A DNA stretch of 12,843 bases from Prevotellaceae bacterium UBA4301 (GCA_002395775.1 DGUV01000027.1:45158-58000); one strand, 5' to 3'. Positions 1 to 8,254 are shown, counted from the stretch's first letter. Numbers and translations: made by a program. Notes: generated by a model from the letters alone, not told the origin.

Positions 1-327
1 GTGCAGTCGATGCTCAAGCTGGGACGGGCACAGGGCGTAGCCATCGCCGCTGCCATCGAGCACGACGTGCCCATCCACGAATACGCCCCCATGAAAATCA
101 AGATGGCACTGACAGGAACAGGTTCAGCCTCGAAAGAGCAAGTGGCAGGCATGTTGCAGCGCATACTGAAGCTGGACGAAGAGCAGATGCGTCAACATCT
201 GGACGCCACCGACGCTCTGGCTGCGGCCTATTGCCACTACATGCAGGCCCGCCGGCCCGCCTCGCAAGCCAGCTACCGCTCGTGGAAAGACTTTGCACTA
301 AAGAATAAGGAGAGAGTGAAGCAGTGA
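1..327 (+). CDS. ruvC: Crossover junction endodeoxyribonuclease RuvC, C-terminal part (5' truncated by window edge)
   Basis: This is the last 108 residues of RuvC, the dimeric nuclease that resolves Holliday junctions together with the RuvAB motor in recombinational repair. The reading frame is open to the first base, and the family is roughly 180-190 residues long, so the true start lies outside the window; the GTG at base 1 should not be read as the start. The segment QSMLKLGRAQGVAIAAA is a conserved RuvC core. The motif DATDALAAAYCH (residues 68-79 of this fragment) carries the two C-terminal catalytic aspartates, D68 and D71, equivalent to D138 and D141 of the E. coli enzyme. The N-terminal Asp and the Glu of the active site are not visible here. 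Its TGA overlaps the GTG start of the next gene by 4 bases, which suggests translational coupling. Confidence 0.95.
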   Translation: MQSMLKLGRAQGVAIAAAIEHDVPIHEYAPMKIKMALTGTGSASKEQVAGMLQRILKLDEEQMRQHLDATDALAAAYCHYMQARRPASQASYRSWKDFALKNKERVKQ

Positions 328-1778
328 GAACCATCATAGACATACGGAACGGTGTGACACGTCATCCCCAGCGGCGCATGGCAAAGCCCGTCTGCCTGAG
401 CATCGGGGAAGGCGAGCAACTGGCCATTGTGGGCCCCAATGGCAGCGGGAAGAGTCGGCTGGTGGACATCATGACGGGGCGCTATCCCCTGCTGGGCGAA
501 GGCGTGCGCTACGACTTTGGCCCAGAAGCCCACGGCCTTGTGAGCGACAACCTCAAGAGCATCACCTTCCGCGACAGCTACGGCGAGGGCGACGCCACCT
601 ACTACTACCAGCAGCGCTGGAACCAGCACGACATAGCCGACGATGCCCCCACGGCGGGAAGCCTGCTCACCCATGCGCCGGAGAGCTTGATAGAAGCCTT
701 CGGGCTGCGGCCCCTGCTCGACAAGCCACTCATGACCCTCTCGAGCGGAGAGATGCGCAAACTGCAACTCACCCGCGCGCTGGCCTCTGGGCCTAAGGTG
801 CTGGTCATCGACAACCCCTTCATCGGGCTGGACGCGCCCACGCGCAACGACCTTTCGCAACTCCTTTCCCGACTGGCCCAGGAAGGACTGACGCTGGTGT
901 TAGTGATGTCGAAGACCGACGACCTGCCTCAGTTCATCACCCACGTCGTCCCCGTCGAGCATCTCGTGGCCGGAGAAAAACTAACCCGCCAGCAATATGC
1001 CCAGCAGCAACGTCCCATCCCCTCCCCCATGCTCGGCGACGAGGAGCGAAGCTGGATACTCAGCCTTCCCGAAAAGGACCTCTCCACCATACCCTTCTAC
1101 CCCGCAAAGGGCGGCGAAATACTGCATTTTGATGATGTAACCATCCGATATGGCCAACGCACCATCCTGCAACACCTCAACTGGACGGTCAACGAGGGAG
1201 AGCGCTGGGCGCTGAGCGGGCGCAACGGAGCCGGGAAGAGCACACTGCTGAGCCTGGTTTGTGCCGACAATCCACAAGCCTACGCCTGCCGAATCAGCCT
1301 TTTTGGCCACCGCCGGGGGACAGGTGAGAGCATCTGGGAAGTGAAGCGCCACATCGGCTACGTCAGCCCCGAGATGCACAGGGCCTATCTCAAGGACATT
1401 CCCGCCATCGACGTGGTGGCAAGCGGATTGACCGACAGCATCGGACTCTACGTGCGCCCCAAGCCCGAGGCACGAATCCTGTGCGAACAGTGGATGAGCA
1501 TCTTCGGCATCAGCCACATAGCCGACCGCAGCTTTCTGCAGCTCTCCAGCGGAGAACAACGCCTGTGCCTGCTGGCGAGGGCTTTTGTCAAGGACCCCGA
1601 GCTACTCATCCTCGACGAACCCCTTCATGGTCTCGACGACGCCAACCGGCAACTCACCAAGGAGGTCATCGAAACATTTTGCCAGCGGAAGAACAAGACA
1701 CTCGTCATGGTCACACACTATGAAGAGGAACTTCCCGCTTGCATTGACAATAAACTTTTACTGAAAACAAACATCTAA
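324..1778 (+). CDS. Tandem ATP-binding cassette protein, ModF/PhrA type
   Basis: This is a 484-residue soluble protein with two ABC ATPase domains and no membrane segment. Domain 1 has Walker A GPNGSGKS (residues 37-44), signature LSSGE (139-143) and Walker B VLVIDN (159-164). Domain 2 has Walker A GRNGAGKST (299-307), signature LSSGE (407-411), Walker B ELLILDE (426-432) and switch histidine H465. The stretch with LFGHRRGTGESIWEVKRHIGYVS (about 326-348) is typical of E. coli ModF (PhrA, about 490 residues), so I place it in that family. Domain 1 has Asn for the catalytic Glu (N164) and Ser where the switch His is expected (S196), so only domain 2 looks fully competent. ModF's role is poorly defined; it lies near molybdate transport genes in E. 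coli, but no such genes are present here. The GTG start overlaps the ruvC stop (GTGA). Confidence 0.88.
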   Translation: MRTIIDIRNGVTRHPQRRMAKPVCLSIGEGEQLAIVGPNGSGKSRLVDIMTGRYPLLGEGVRYDFGPEAHGLVSDNLKSITFRDSYGEGDATYYYQQRWNQHDIADDAPTAGSLLTHAPESLIEAFGLRPLLDKPLMTLSSGEMRKLQLTRALASGPKVLVIDNPFIGLDAPTRNDLSQLLSRLAQEGLTLVLVMSKTDDLPQFITHVVPVEHLVAGEKLTRQQYAQQQRPIPSPMLGDEERSWILSLPEKDLSTIPFYPAKGGEILHFDDVTIRYGQRTILQHLNWTVNEGERWALSGRNGAGKSTLLSLVCADNPQAYACRISLFGHRRGTGESIWEVKRHIGYVSPEMHRAYLKDIPAIDVVASGLTDSIGLYVRPKPEARILCEQWMSIFGISHIADRSFLQLSSGEQRLCLLARAFVKDPELLILDEPLHGLDDANRQLTKEVIETFCQRKNKTLVMVTHYEEELPACIDNKLLLKTNI

Positions 1779-1784
1779 TCAACA

Positions 1785-2285
1785 ATGAAACCTAACAACA
1801 GTGTTATGAAAAGATTAGTTCTATTTGCCCTGTTCGGACTTCTGTCTGCAATGCCCGCACAGATGCGTGGCCAGGAGGTGTTCAACCAAGTCGTAGCCAA
1901 CGCCAAGCAAGTCATCGACGACCCCAAGGCCAACCCCTTCATGCTGGCCATCTCGCAGTTTAAGTACACAGCTCTCCAGTACATCTGCAACACCGCCATC
2001 AAGCAGAACGGAGGCGGCGTAAAGGGCGACTGGCTCGACCGCCAAGCCTATGGGCTCAACCACTTCATCATCTCCTACTTCACCGCATTATCCCGCGCCA
2101 AGAACAACGACAAGGCTATGAAGGAGGTCACGTCGTACTATTGGAAGGCTTGTTCCGATAACGTGCTGTTCCACGGACAGGACAAGGAGATAACAGAAGT
2201 CTTCATTCAGGACCCCGACTGCATCACCCCCTTCAGCCTGAACACCGACTGGGAGAAAGCCGACAAGGCCATCACCCGAGAGTAA
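1785..2285 (+). CDS. Small exported protein of unknown function
   Basis: I do not recognise this 166-residue protein. It begins with a basic N-terminus and a hydrophobic stretch (RLVLFALFGLLSAMPA, about residues 10-25), read as a Sec signal peptide with cleavage somewhere near AMPA or RGQ. There is no lipobox cysteine after the hydrophobic core. The mature part (about 135 residues) is hydrophilic, mixed helical, rich in Tyr, Asn and Lys, and has three cysteines (in YICNTA, KACSDN and DPDCIT). An in-frame ATG at 1806 would give a more usual signal peptide starting MKRLVLF; I keep 1785 because it is 6 bases after the preceding stop, but either is possible. It sits between the ModF-type gene and hisH and is probably co-transcribed with both. 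The likely location is periplasmic or extracellular; the function is unknown. Confidence 0.8.
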   Translation: MKPNNSVMKRLVLFALFGLLSAMPAQMRGQEVFNQVVANAKQVIDDPKANPFMLAISQFKYTALQYICNTAIKQNGGGVKGDWLDRQAYGLNHFIISYFTALSRAKNNDKAMKEVTSYYWKACSDNVLFHGQDKEITEVFIQDPDCITPFSLNTDWEKADKAITRE

Positions 2286-2307
2286 AAATCAAGAGACCAG
2301 GACAAAA

Positions 2308-2901
2308 GTGGATATAGCCATCATCGACTACGGAGCAGGCAACGTGGGCTCGGTCATCCGAGCGCTGCAGCGCCTGGGCGTAAACCCCTTGCTGACAAGC
2401 GACGCCGAACGCATTGCGAAGGCCGACAAGGTGCTCTTCCCCGGACAAGGCGAAGCCCGACACGCTATGCAGCAACTCCGCAGGAGCGGACTTGACAAGG
2501 TCATCACCAGCCTGCGACAGCCCATTCTCGGCATCTGCATCGGACAGCAACTCATGTGCCGCCACTCCGAGGAGGGCGACACACCCTGCCTGGGCATCTT
2601 CGACACTCCCGTGCTGCGCTTCCAACCTCAGCACCACCAAGACAAAGTGCCCCACATGGGCTGGAACGCCCTGACCAACATCAGTGCCTCGCCCCTGCTA
2701 CGCGGAATCGACGAGGGCGAGTACGTGTTCTTCGTCCACAGCTACTACGTACCCACCTGCCCGTGGACAACGGCTCAGACCAACTACATCCTGCCCTTCA
2801 GCGCCGCCCTACAGCGCGACAATTTCCACGCCACCCAGTTCCACCCCGAAAAGAGCGGAAGCGTGGGTGAACGCATTCTCAGCAACTTCCTCGACCTATG
2901 A
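2308..2901 (+). CDS. hisH: Imidazole glycerol phosphate synthase, glutaminase subunit HisH
   Basis: HisH is a class I glutamine amidotransferase. It hydrolyses glutamine and passes ammonia to HisF, which makes imidazole glycerol phosphate and AICAR from PRFAR in histidine synthesis. The 197 residues match the usual family length. The nucleophile elbow GICIGQQ contains C77, and the HPEKSG motif supplies H179 and E181, completing the Cys-His-Glu triad. The N-terminal VDIAIIDYGAGNVGSV and LFPGQGEA segments are typical. The start is GTG at 2308, 22 bases after the preceding stop; no Met upstream fits better. The last bases overlap the hisA start as ATGA. The gene lies directly before hisA and hisF, as expected for a complex whose subunits are made together. 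Confidence 0.96.
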   Translation: MDIAIIDYGAGNVGSVIRALQRLGVNPLLTSDAERIAKADKVLFPGQGEARHAMQQLRRSGLDKVITSLRQPILGICIGQQLMCRHSEEGDTPCLGIFDTPVLRFQPQHHQDKVPHMGWNALTNISASPLLRGIDEGEYVFFVHSYYVPTCPWTTAQTNYILPFSAALQRDNFHATQFHPEKSGSVGERILSNFLDL

Positions 2902-3629
2902 TTCAACTCATCCCCGCCATCGACATTATCCAAGGCCAGTGCGTCAGGCTCTGCAAGGGCGACTACGACACCAAGCGCGTGTACGGCTCTCCCCTCGACA
3001 TGGCCCTGCAATTCCAGGACCTGGGATTCAGCCGGCTCCATCTGGTGGACCTCGACGGCGCCAAGGCCAGCCACGTCGTCAACATCAGCGTGCTGGAGGA
3101 AATCACTCAAAAAACCCGTCTGGAAGTGGACTTCGGCGGAGGCGTGAAGACCGACGACGACCTGCGCAAAGCTTTCGACTCAGGAGCTAGCCTGGTGACC
3201 GTGGGGAGCATTGCGGTGACGAAGCCCGAGCTCTATCTGGAGTGGCTCTCGCAATACGGTCCCCAACGGCTGATTCTGGGTGCCGACGTGCGTAATGGAC
3301 AGGTCAGCATCAACGGATGGCTGGAGGACAGCTCATTGGGGCTGAACGACTTTCTCACCCCCTTCATGCAAGCCGGAAACCTCAATGTGCTCTGCACCGA
3401 CATCAGTCGAGACGGCATGTTGCAAGGGCCGTCCACCCCACTCTATCGCCAACTGATGGCAGACTTCCCCCAGTGTCACCTCATTGCAAGCGGAGGGGTG
3501 AGCAGCATCGAGGACATCAGCACACTCGACCAAGCCGGCATCCCAGCCGTAGTCTTCGGAAAAGCCATCTACGAAGGACGCATCGACATGAAACTGCTGG
3601 CCGACAAATTCCTAACCTCCAACCCGTAA
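2898..3629 (+). CDS. hisA: Phosphoribosylformimino-AICAR ribotide isomerase HisA
   Basis: HisA is a cytosolic (beta-alpha)8-barrel enzyme. It carries out the Amadori rearrangement of ProFAR to PRFAR, the substrate of HisF/HisH. The 243 residues match the usual length. The two catalytic aspartates are visible: D9 in PAIDIIQGQ and D130 in LGADVRNG. Phosphate-binding loops are DFGGGV (79-83 region) and IASGGVSS (197-203). The terminal barrel motif AVVFGKAIYEG is typical. It shows the usual resemblance to HisF two strands apart (AID versus CLD; SGG in both). The start ATG overlaps the hisH stop by 4 bases, and hisF begins 8 bases after its stop. I see nothing unusual in the protein. Confidence 0.96.
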   Translation: MIQLIPAIDIIQGQCVRLCKGDYDTKRVYGSPLDMALQFQDLGFSRLHLVDLDGAKASHVVNISVLEEITQKTRLEVDFGGGVKTDDDLRKAFDSGASLVTVGSIAVTKPELYLEWLSQYGPQRLILGADVRNGQVSINGWLEDSSLGLNDFLTPFMQAGNLNVLCTDISRDGMLQGPSTPLYRQLMADFPQCHLIASGGVSSIEDISTLDQAGIPAVVFGKAIYEGRIDMKLLADKFLTSNP

Positions 3630-3637
3630 TCCATCAG

Positions 3638-4396
3638 ATGTTAGCCAAACGAATCATTCCCTGCCTCGATGTGAAAGACGGACAAACCGTCAAAGGCACC
3701 AAGTTTGTCGGACTGCGGCAAGCCGGCGACCCCGTGGAACTGGGCCGCATCTATTCGGAACAAGGAGCCGACGAACTGGTTTTCCTCGACATCACGGCCA
3801 GCCACGACGGACGCAAGACCTTTGCCTCGATGGTGGAACGAGTGGCCAGCCAGCTCAACATCCCCTTCACCGTGGGCGGAGGCATCAACGAACTGGCGGA
3901 TGTGGAGCGCATGCTCTCGGCCGGAGCCGACAAGGTAAGCATCAACAGCGCCGCCCTCAGCCGTCCACAACTCATCGACGAGATTGCCCGTCACTACGGG
4001 AGCCAGGTGTGCGTGGTGGCCATCGACGCCCATCAGGAGCACAACGCCCAATGGCAATGCTACATCCACGGAGGCCGAGTGCCCGTGGGCAAAGACCTCT
4101 TCCAGTGGGCTCATGAAGCACAAGAGCGAGGGGCTGGCGAAATCCTCTTCACCTCGATGGACCACGACGGAGTGAAACAAGGGTTTGCCAACGACGCCCT
4201 GCGCCGACTTTCCGACCAGCTTACCATCCCCATCATCGCAAGCGGCGGAGCTGGAGAGATGAGCCACTTCCGCGATGCCTTCCGCGACGGTCACGCCGAT
4301 GCTGCGCTCGCGGCAAGCGTATTTCACTTTGGCGAAATCAGCATACCCGACTTAAAAGCATATCTGAAACGAGAAAACATCAACGTAAGGTCATGA
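3638..4396 (+). CDS. hisF: Imidazole glycerol phosphate synthase, cyclase subunit HisF
   Basis: HisF is the barrel partner of HisH. It uses ammonia channelled from the glutaminase to cyclise PRFAR, giving imidazole glycerol phosphate for histidine and AICAR for purine recycling. The true start is ATG 3638 (MLAKRIIPCLDVKDG), which gives 252 residues, close to the family norm. The frame is open further upstream, to 3317, but that part overlaps hisA and is non-homologous sequence. The catalytic aspartates fall at the textbook positions D11 (PCLDV) and D130 (VAIDA). Phosphate-binding segments VGGGI (79-83) and IASGGAGE (200-207) are present, as is the SMDHDG motif. The stop overlaps the hisIE start as ATGA, so the four his genes are tightly coupled. 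Confidence 0.96.
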   Translation: MLAKRIIPCLDVKDGQTVKGTKFVGLRQAGDPVELGRIYSEQGADELVFLDITASHDGRKTFASMVERVASQLNIPFTVGGGINELADVERMLSAGADKVSINSAALSRPQLIDEIARHYGSQVCVVAIDAHQEHNAQWQCYIHGGRVPVGKDLFQWAHEAQERGAGEILFTSMDHDGVKQGFANDALRRLSDQLTIPIIASGGAGEMSHFRDAFRDGHADAALAASVFHFGEISIPDLKAYLKRENINVRS

Positions 4397-5028
4397 ACAT
4401 AGATTTTGAAAAACTGAACGGACTCGTCCCTGCCATCATTCAAGATGCCGACACCGACAAGGTGCTGATGCTGGGATTCATGAACGAGGAAGCCTACAAG
4501 CAGACATCCCAGACCGGCCTTGTCACCTTCTGGAGCCGCACGCGCAAGCAATTGTGGACAAAGGGAGAGACAAGCGGAAACTACCTGCATGTCGAAAGCA
4601 TCCTTTGCGATTGCGACAACGACACACTCCTCATCAAGGCTCATCCCGACGGCCCAGTGTGCCACACGGGAGCCGACACCTGCTGGAACGAAAGTAACAC
4701 GAAGGACGCAGACAGCGCAGACAGAAATCCGCTGCTCTTCCTCTCGGAACTCAGCGACTTCATCGAGAAGCGCCATCAGGAAATGCCAGAAGGCTCATAC
4801 ACCACATCGCTCTTCCGCGACGGACTCAATCGCATGGCCCAGAAAGTGGGCGAAGAAGCACTGGAGATGGTCATCGAAGCCACCAACGGCACCAACGAAC
4901 GACTCATCTACGAAGGTTCCGACATGCTCTATCACCTCATCGTGCTTCTGACAAGCAAGGGACTGAGAATCGAGGATTTGGCGCGCGAACTCGTGGAGCG
5001 CCACAACCCCGGATGGCAGAAACACTGA
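4393..5028 (+). CDS. hisIE: Bifunctional phosphoribosyl-AMP cyclohydrolase / phosphoribosyl-ATP pyrophosphatase HisIE
   Basis: This two-domain enzyme performs steps two and three of histidine synthesis: PR-ATP to PR-AMP (HisE domain) and ring opening to ProFAR (HisI domain). The HisI domain (about residues 1-105) has the metal-binding DCDND motif (C72-D77 region) and the cysteine cluster at GPVCHTGADTCW (C90, C97). A short polar linker follows (about 100-113). The HisE domain (about 115-205) has the MazG-like helical motif QKVGEEALEMVIEA (150-163), whose acidic residues bind magnesium, and SDMLYHLIVLL. At 211 residues it is a normal length for the fused form. Order hisH-hisA-hisF-hisIE is common in Bacteroidales (from memory). 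A gap of 43 bases separates it from the next gene. Confidence 0.95.
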   Translation: MNIDFEKLNGLVPAIIQDADTDKVLMLGFMNEEAYKQTSQTGLVTFWSRTRKQLWTKGETSGNYLHVESILCDCDNDTLLIKAHPDGPVCHTGADTCWNESNTKDADSADRNPLLFLSELSDFIEKRHQEMPEGSYTTSLFRDGLNRMAQKVGEEALEMVIEATNGTNERLIYEGSDMLYHLIVLLTSKGLRIEDLARELVERHNPGWQKH

Positions 5029-5071
5029 AACGAAAGACACTAAAGAAACGGACTAAAGGCAAAAGAACAAG

Positions 5072-5731
5072 ATGATAGCAAAATACAACGAAGTGCAGAT
5101 ATGCCAAGACGAGCGCATCATACTGAGCGACATCAGTCTTGAGATTCTTGAAGGACAGTTTATCTACATCCTGGGCGAAGTGGGATGCGGCAAGACATCG
5201 CTGCTCAAAACCATCTATGGCGAACTGCCCATAGCCGCTGGCAAAGCCCAAGTGCTGGACTTCGACATGGCTGCCATGAAGCCACGTCACCTGCCAAAGC
5301 TGCGCCGCCAGCTGGGCATAATCTTCCAGGATTTCCAGCTTCTGCGCGACCGCACCGTTGACGAAAACCTCGACTTCGTGCTCCGTGCCACAGGATGGAA
5401 GAAGAAAATCGACCGCGAGCGACGCATCATCGAGGTGCTCGAACAAGTGGGACTCCCCGACAAGACGCGCCACATGCCCTACGAACTTTCGGGAGGCGAA
5501 CAGCAGCGCGTGTGCATCGCCCGAGCCTTGCTCAACCAGCCTAAGCTGCTCCTGGCCGACGAGCCTACGGCCAACCTCGACATTGACAACGGGACGAGGG
5601 TGATGGAACTGCTCAACGACATTCGCCGGCAAGGCACCACCGTGGTCATGACCACCCACAACGAGCAATGGGTGAAGGCCTTCCATGGCATCGTATGGCG
5701 TTGCCGTAATGGTAAAATAAACATAGAATAA
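5072..5731 (+). CDS. ftsE: FtsE-like cell-division ABC ATPase
   Basis: This is a 219-residue single-domain ABC ATPase of the FtsE/LolD group. FtsE pairs with the membrane protein FtsX to control peptidoglycan hydrolases during division. Motifs in order are Walker A GEVGCGKT (35-42), Q-loop Q86 in GIIFQDFQLL, signature LSGGE (139-143) followed by QQRVCIARAL, Walker B LLLADEP (D163, E164), D-loop NLD and switch histidine H196. All catalytic residues are present. The Walker A sequence GEVGxGK rather than GPSGAGK is, from memory, usual for Bacteroidetes FtsE, where ftsX also lies elsewhere; no ftsX is in this window. LolD or a related exporter ATPase is the main alternative. It lies 21 bases upstream of lysC, so the two are probably co-transcribed. 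Confidence 0.8.
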   Translation: MIAKYNEVQICQDERIILSDISLEILEGQFIYILGEVGCGKTSLLKTIYGELPIAAGKAQVLDFDMAAMKPRHLPKLRRQLGIIFQDFQLLRDRTVDENLDFVLRATGWKKKIDRERRIIEVLEQVGLPDKTRHMPYELSGGEQQRVCIARALLNQPKLLLADEPTANLDIDNGTRVMELLNDIRRQGTTVVMTTHNEQWVKAFHGIVWRCRNGKINIE

Positions 5732-5752
5732 TCATTTGATAACAAAGCTATT

Positions 5753-7072
5753 ATGAAAATAATGAAATTCGGCGGCACCAGTGTCGGCTCGCCACAACGC
5801 ATGAAAGAAGTTGCAAAAATCTTCACCCCCCAAGAAGGGCAGCAATCCTTTGTGGTGCTTTCGGCCATGAGCGGAACCACCAACAACCTGGTTGAAATCT
5901 GCGACTACCTATACAAGAACAATGCCGAAGGTGCAAGCTCCGTCATCGACCACCTCGAACAGAAATACATGGGTCACATGGAGGAGCTCTACGAAACAGA
6001 AGACTTCCGGACGCGGACGTCGGATTTCCTCCATCAGGAATTCCAGCTCCTGCGCTCGTTTCTGAAAGCCTCCTCCTTCTCCGCCACCGAAGAGAAAATC
6101 ATCCTGGCTCAGGGCGAAATCATCAGCACCAACATGGTCACCAACTACCTCTTGGAAAAGGGCAAACGGGCCATGCTGCTCTCCGCCCTCGACCTGGTGA
6201 GAACCGACGAAAACGGCGAGCCCGACCTCAACTTCATCCGCGAAGCCACGGTGAAACGTCTGCGCGAGCACCACGACTACGACATCTACATCACACAGGG
6301 CTTCATCTGCCGCAACGCGAAAGGCGAAGTAGATAACCTTCAGCGAGGCGGAAGCGACTACACCGCATGTCTCATCGGAGCCGCACTGCAAAGCGACGAG
6401 ATACAAATCTGGACCGACATCGACGGAATGCACAACAACGACCCACGCGTGGTGGAACACACCGAACCCGTTCGCCAACTCTACTTCGAGGAAGCTGCCG
6501 AGCTGGCCTACTTCGGAGCCAAAATCCTCCATCCCACCTGTATCCAACCAGCCAAGTTTGCCGGAGTGCCCGTCCGTCTGCTCAACACCATGGACCCAAC
6601 TGCTCCGGGTACGCTCATTAATAATGAAATCCAGCATGGAACCATCAAAGCCGTTGCCGCCAAGGACAACATCACCTGCATCCAGATACAGTCCTCCCGC
6701 ATGCTCCTTGCTTATGGTTTCCTGCGCAAAGTCTTCGAGATATTCGAACAGCACAAGACCAGCATCGACATGATTTGCACCAGCGAAGTGGGCGTGAGCG
6801 TCACCATCGACAACCGTTCGCGCCTGGCCGAGATAGTAGGCGAACTCAGGAAATACGGCACCGTGCAGGTGGACAACGACATGTGCATCGTCTGCGTCGT
6901 AGGCGACCTGGCAAGTGGCAACGTAGGTTTTGAGACCCGCGCCTGCATGGCCGTGAAGAAGATTCCCGTGCGCATGATTAGCTACGGAGGCACCAACTAC
7001 AACATCTCCTTCCTGATCAAGGCCGAGGACAAGAAGCGCACCCTCCAGGCGCTGAGCGAAACCCTATTCTGA
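5753..7072 (+). CDS. lysC: Aspartate kinase, monofunctional
   Basis: This enzyme phosphorylates aspartate, the first and usually feedback-controlled step towards lysine, diaminopimelate, methionine and threonine. It is 439 residues long with no homoserine dehydrogenase domain. The kinase domain (about 1-290) shows KFGGTSVGS (5-13), SAMSGTTNNL (37-46), GEIIST (121-126), the RGGSDYTA nucleotide/aspartate site (198-205), TDIDGMHNNDPR (221-232) and YFGAKILHP (253-261). The C-terminal third carries two ACT-type domains (about 305-365 and 375-435; ITCIQIQ, SEVGVSVTID, ISYGGTNYNISFL), the usual lysine or threonine sensing module. Which amino acid inhibits it cannot be told from the sequence. Two in-frame ATGs (5753 and 5762) are possible; the first gives MKIMKFGG, the usual spacing. 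Confidence 0.95.
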   Translation: MKIMKFGGTSVGSPQRMKEVAKIFTPQEGQQSFVVLSAMSGTTNNLVEICDYLYKNNAEGASSVIDHLEQKYMGHMEELYETEDFRTRTSDFLHQEFQLLRSFLKASSFSATEEKIILAQGEIISTNMVTNYLLEKGKRAMLLSALDLVRTDENGEPDLNFIREATVKRLREHHDYDIYITQGFICRNAKGEVDNLQRGGSDYTACLIGAALQSDEIQIWTDIDGMHNNDPRVVEHTEPVRQLYFEEAAELAYFGAKILHPTCIQPAKFAGVPVRLLNTMDPTAPGTLINNEIQHGTIKAVAAKDNITCIQIQSSRMLLAYGFLRKVFEIFEQHKTSIDMICTSEVGVSVTIDNRSRLAEIVGELRKYGTVQVDNDMCIVCVVGDLASGNVGFETRACMAVKKIPVRMISYGGTNYNISFLIKAEDKKRTLQALSETLF

Positions 7073-7108
7073 ATCACTCATCCCCCCTACACAGACTTCC
7101 CCCCCTAT

Positions 7109-8254
7109 ATGCAATTCCCCATCGACAAATTCCAGCATCTGCGCACCCCCTTCTACTACTACGACACGGCGCTGCTCGACCAGACCCTCAACGCCATTCG
7201 CCAACAGTTGCTCCCCAACTATCATGTCCACTACGCCATCAAGGCCTGCACCCATCCCGAAGTCCTTCGCCACATCCAGGAATCCGGGCTGGGAGCCGAC
7301 TGCGTCAGCGGAGGGGAAATCGAAGTCTGCCTCCGCGCAGGTTTCCCTGCCGGCAAGATAGCCTTCGCCGGTGTCGGCAAGAGCGACTGGGAGATAGAAC
7401 TCGCCCTCCAGACCGACATCTTCTGCTTCAACGTCGAGAGCATACCCGAGCTCGAGGTCATCAACCAACTGGCCAAGAAGCACGGCAAGGTGGCCCGCGT
7501 AGCCTTCCGCATCAACCCCAACGTAGGCGCCCACACCCACGAATACACCACCACCGGACGTGCCGAGAACAAGTTCGGCATAGCCATGGAGGACATGGTC
7601 GGCACCATACAGCGCTGCCAGGCGATGTCCAACGTCGAGTGCATTGGACTCCACTTCCACATCGGCAGCCAGATACTCGACATGGAGGATTTCTCCACCC
7701 TCTGCCTGCGCATCAACGAACTGCAGGAGGTGCTCGAAAGCTACCGCATCGTCCTCCCCCACATCAACGTAGGCGGAGGTCTGGGCATCGACTACGAAGA
7801 CCCCGACCTTCATCCCCTGCCCAACCTGGAAGCCTACTTCTCCACCTTCAAGCGCTATCTGCAACTGCGTCCCGGTCAGCAGCTCCACTTCGAGCTGGGC
7901 CGAGCCATCGTGGGCCAGTGCGGCTCGCTCATCAGCCGAGTGCTCTACATCAAGCAAGGCGCCGTCAAGCAGTTCGTCATCATCGACGCCGGTATGACCG
8001 ACCTCATCCGCCCCGCCCTCTACGGAGCCAGCCACAAGATTCAGAACCTCTCGTCCCAGGAAGGCAGCGAGGTCTATGACGTGGTGGGCCCCATCTGTGA
8101 GAGCAGCGACGTCTTTGCCAAGGACTGCCCCCTGCCACTCACCACGCGCGGCCACCTCATCGCCCTCCGCAGCGCCGGTGCCTACGGCCAGATCATGGCC
8201 TCGCAATACAATTGTCGCACACTGCCCCTGGGCTACACAAGCGAATCACTCTGA
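7109..8254 (+). CDS. lysA: Diaminopimelate decarboxylase
   Basis: LysA is a PLP enzyme that decarboxylates meso-diaminopimelate to lysine, the last step of the pathway. It is 381 residues long, near the family norm. The N-terminal alanine-racemase-like barrel has the PLP lysine K45 in HYAIKA, a phosphate site LHFHIGSQ (H184, S187) and NVGGGLG (220-226). The C-terminal beta domain has FELGRAIV (261-268, R265), GPICESSD (327-334) with active-site C330 and E331, and the AGAYGQIMAS motif with Y359. The residue two after K45 is Cys (C47), where the family usually has Asn. FELGR replaces the commoner EPGR, which I believe is frequent in Bacteroidetes. It follows lysC by 36 bases of C-rich spacer and overlaps the next gene by one base (TGATG). 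Confidence 0.94.
   Translation: MQFPIDKFQHLRTPFYYYDTALLDQTLNAIRQQLLPNYHVHYAIKACTHPEVLRHIQESGLGADCVSGGEIEVCLRAGFPAGKIAFAGVGKSDWEIELALQTDIFCFNVESIPELEVINQLAKKHGKVARVAFRINPNVGAHTHEYTTTGRAENKFGIAMEDMVGTIQRCQAMSNVECIGLHFHIGSQILDMEDFSTLCLRINELQEVLESYRIVLPHINVGGGLGIDYEDPDLHPLPNLEAYFSTFKRYLQLRPGQQLHFELGRAIVGQCGSLISRVLYIKQGAVKQFVIIDAGMTDLIRPALYGASHKIQNLSSQEGSEVYDVVGPICESSDVFAKDCPLPLTTRGHLIALRSAGAYGQIMASQYNCRTLPLGYTSESL

Noticed and set aside
3317..3637. Upstream extension of the hisF frame
   Set aside because: It lies inside hisA and has no homology to HisF. The family N-terminus MLAKRIIPCLD starts at 3638.
5732..5752. Promoter between ftsE and lysC
   Set aside because: The 21-base A/T-rich gap has no convincing Bacteroidetes -33/-7 pair, and the spacing fits an operon.
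8212..8253. Upstream ATG for the glycosyltransferase
   Set aside because: It would add 14 residues overlapping lysA. ATG 8254, overlapping the lysA stop, is the better-placed start.
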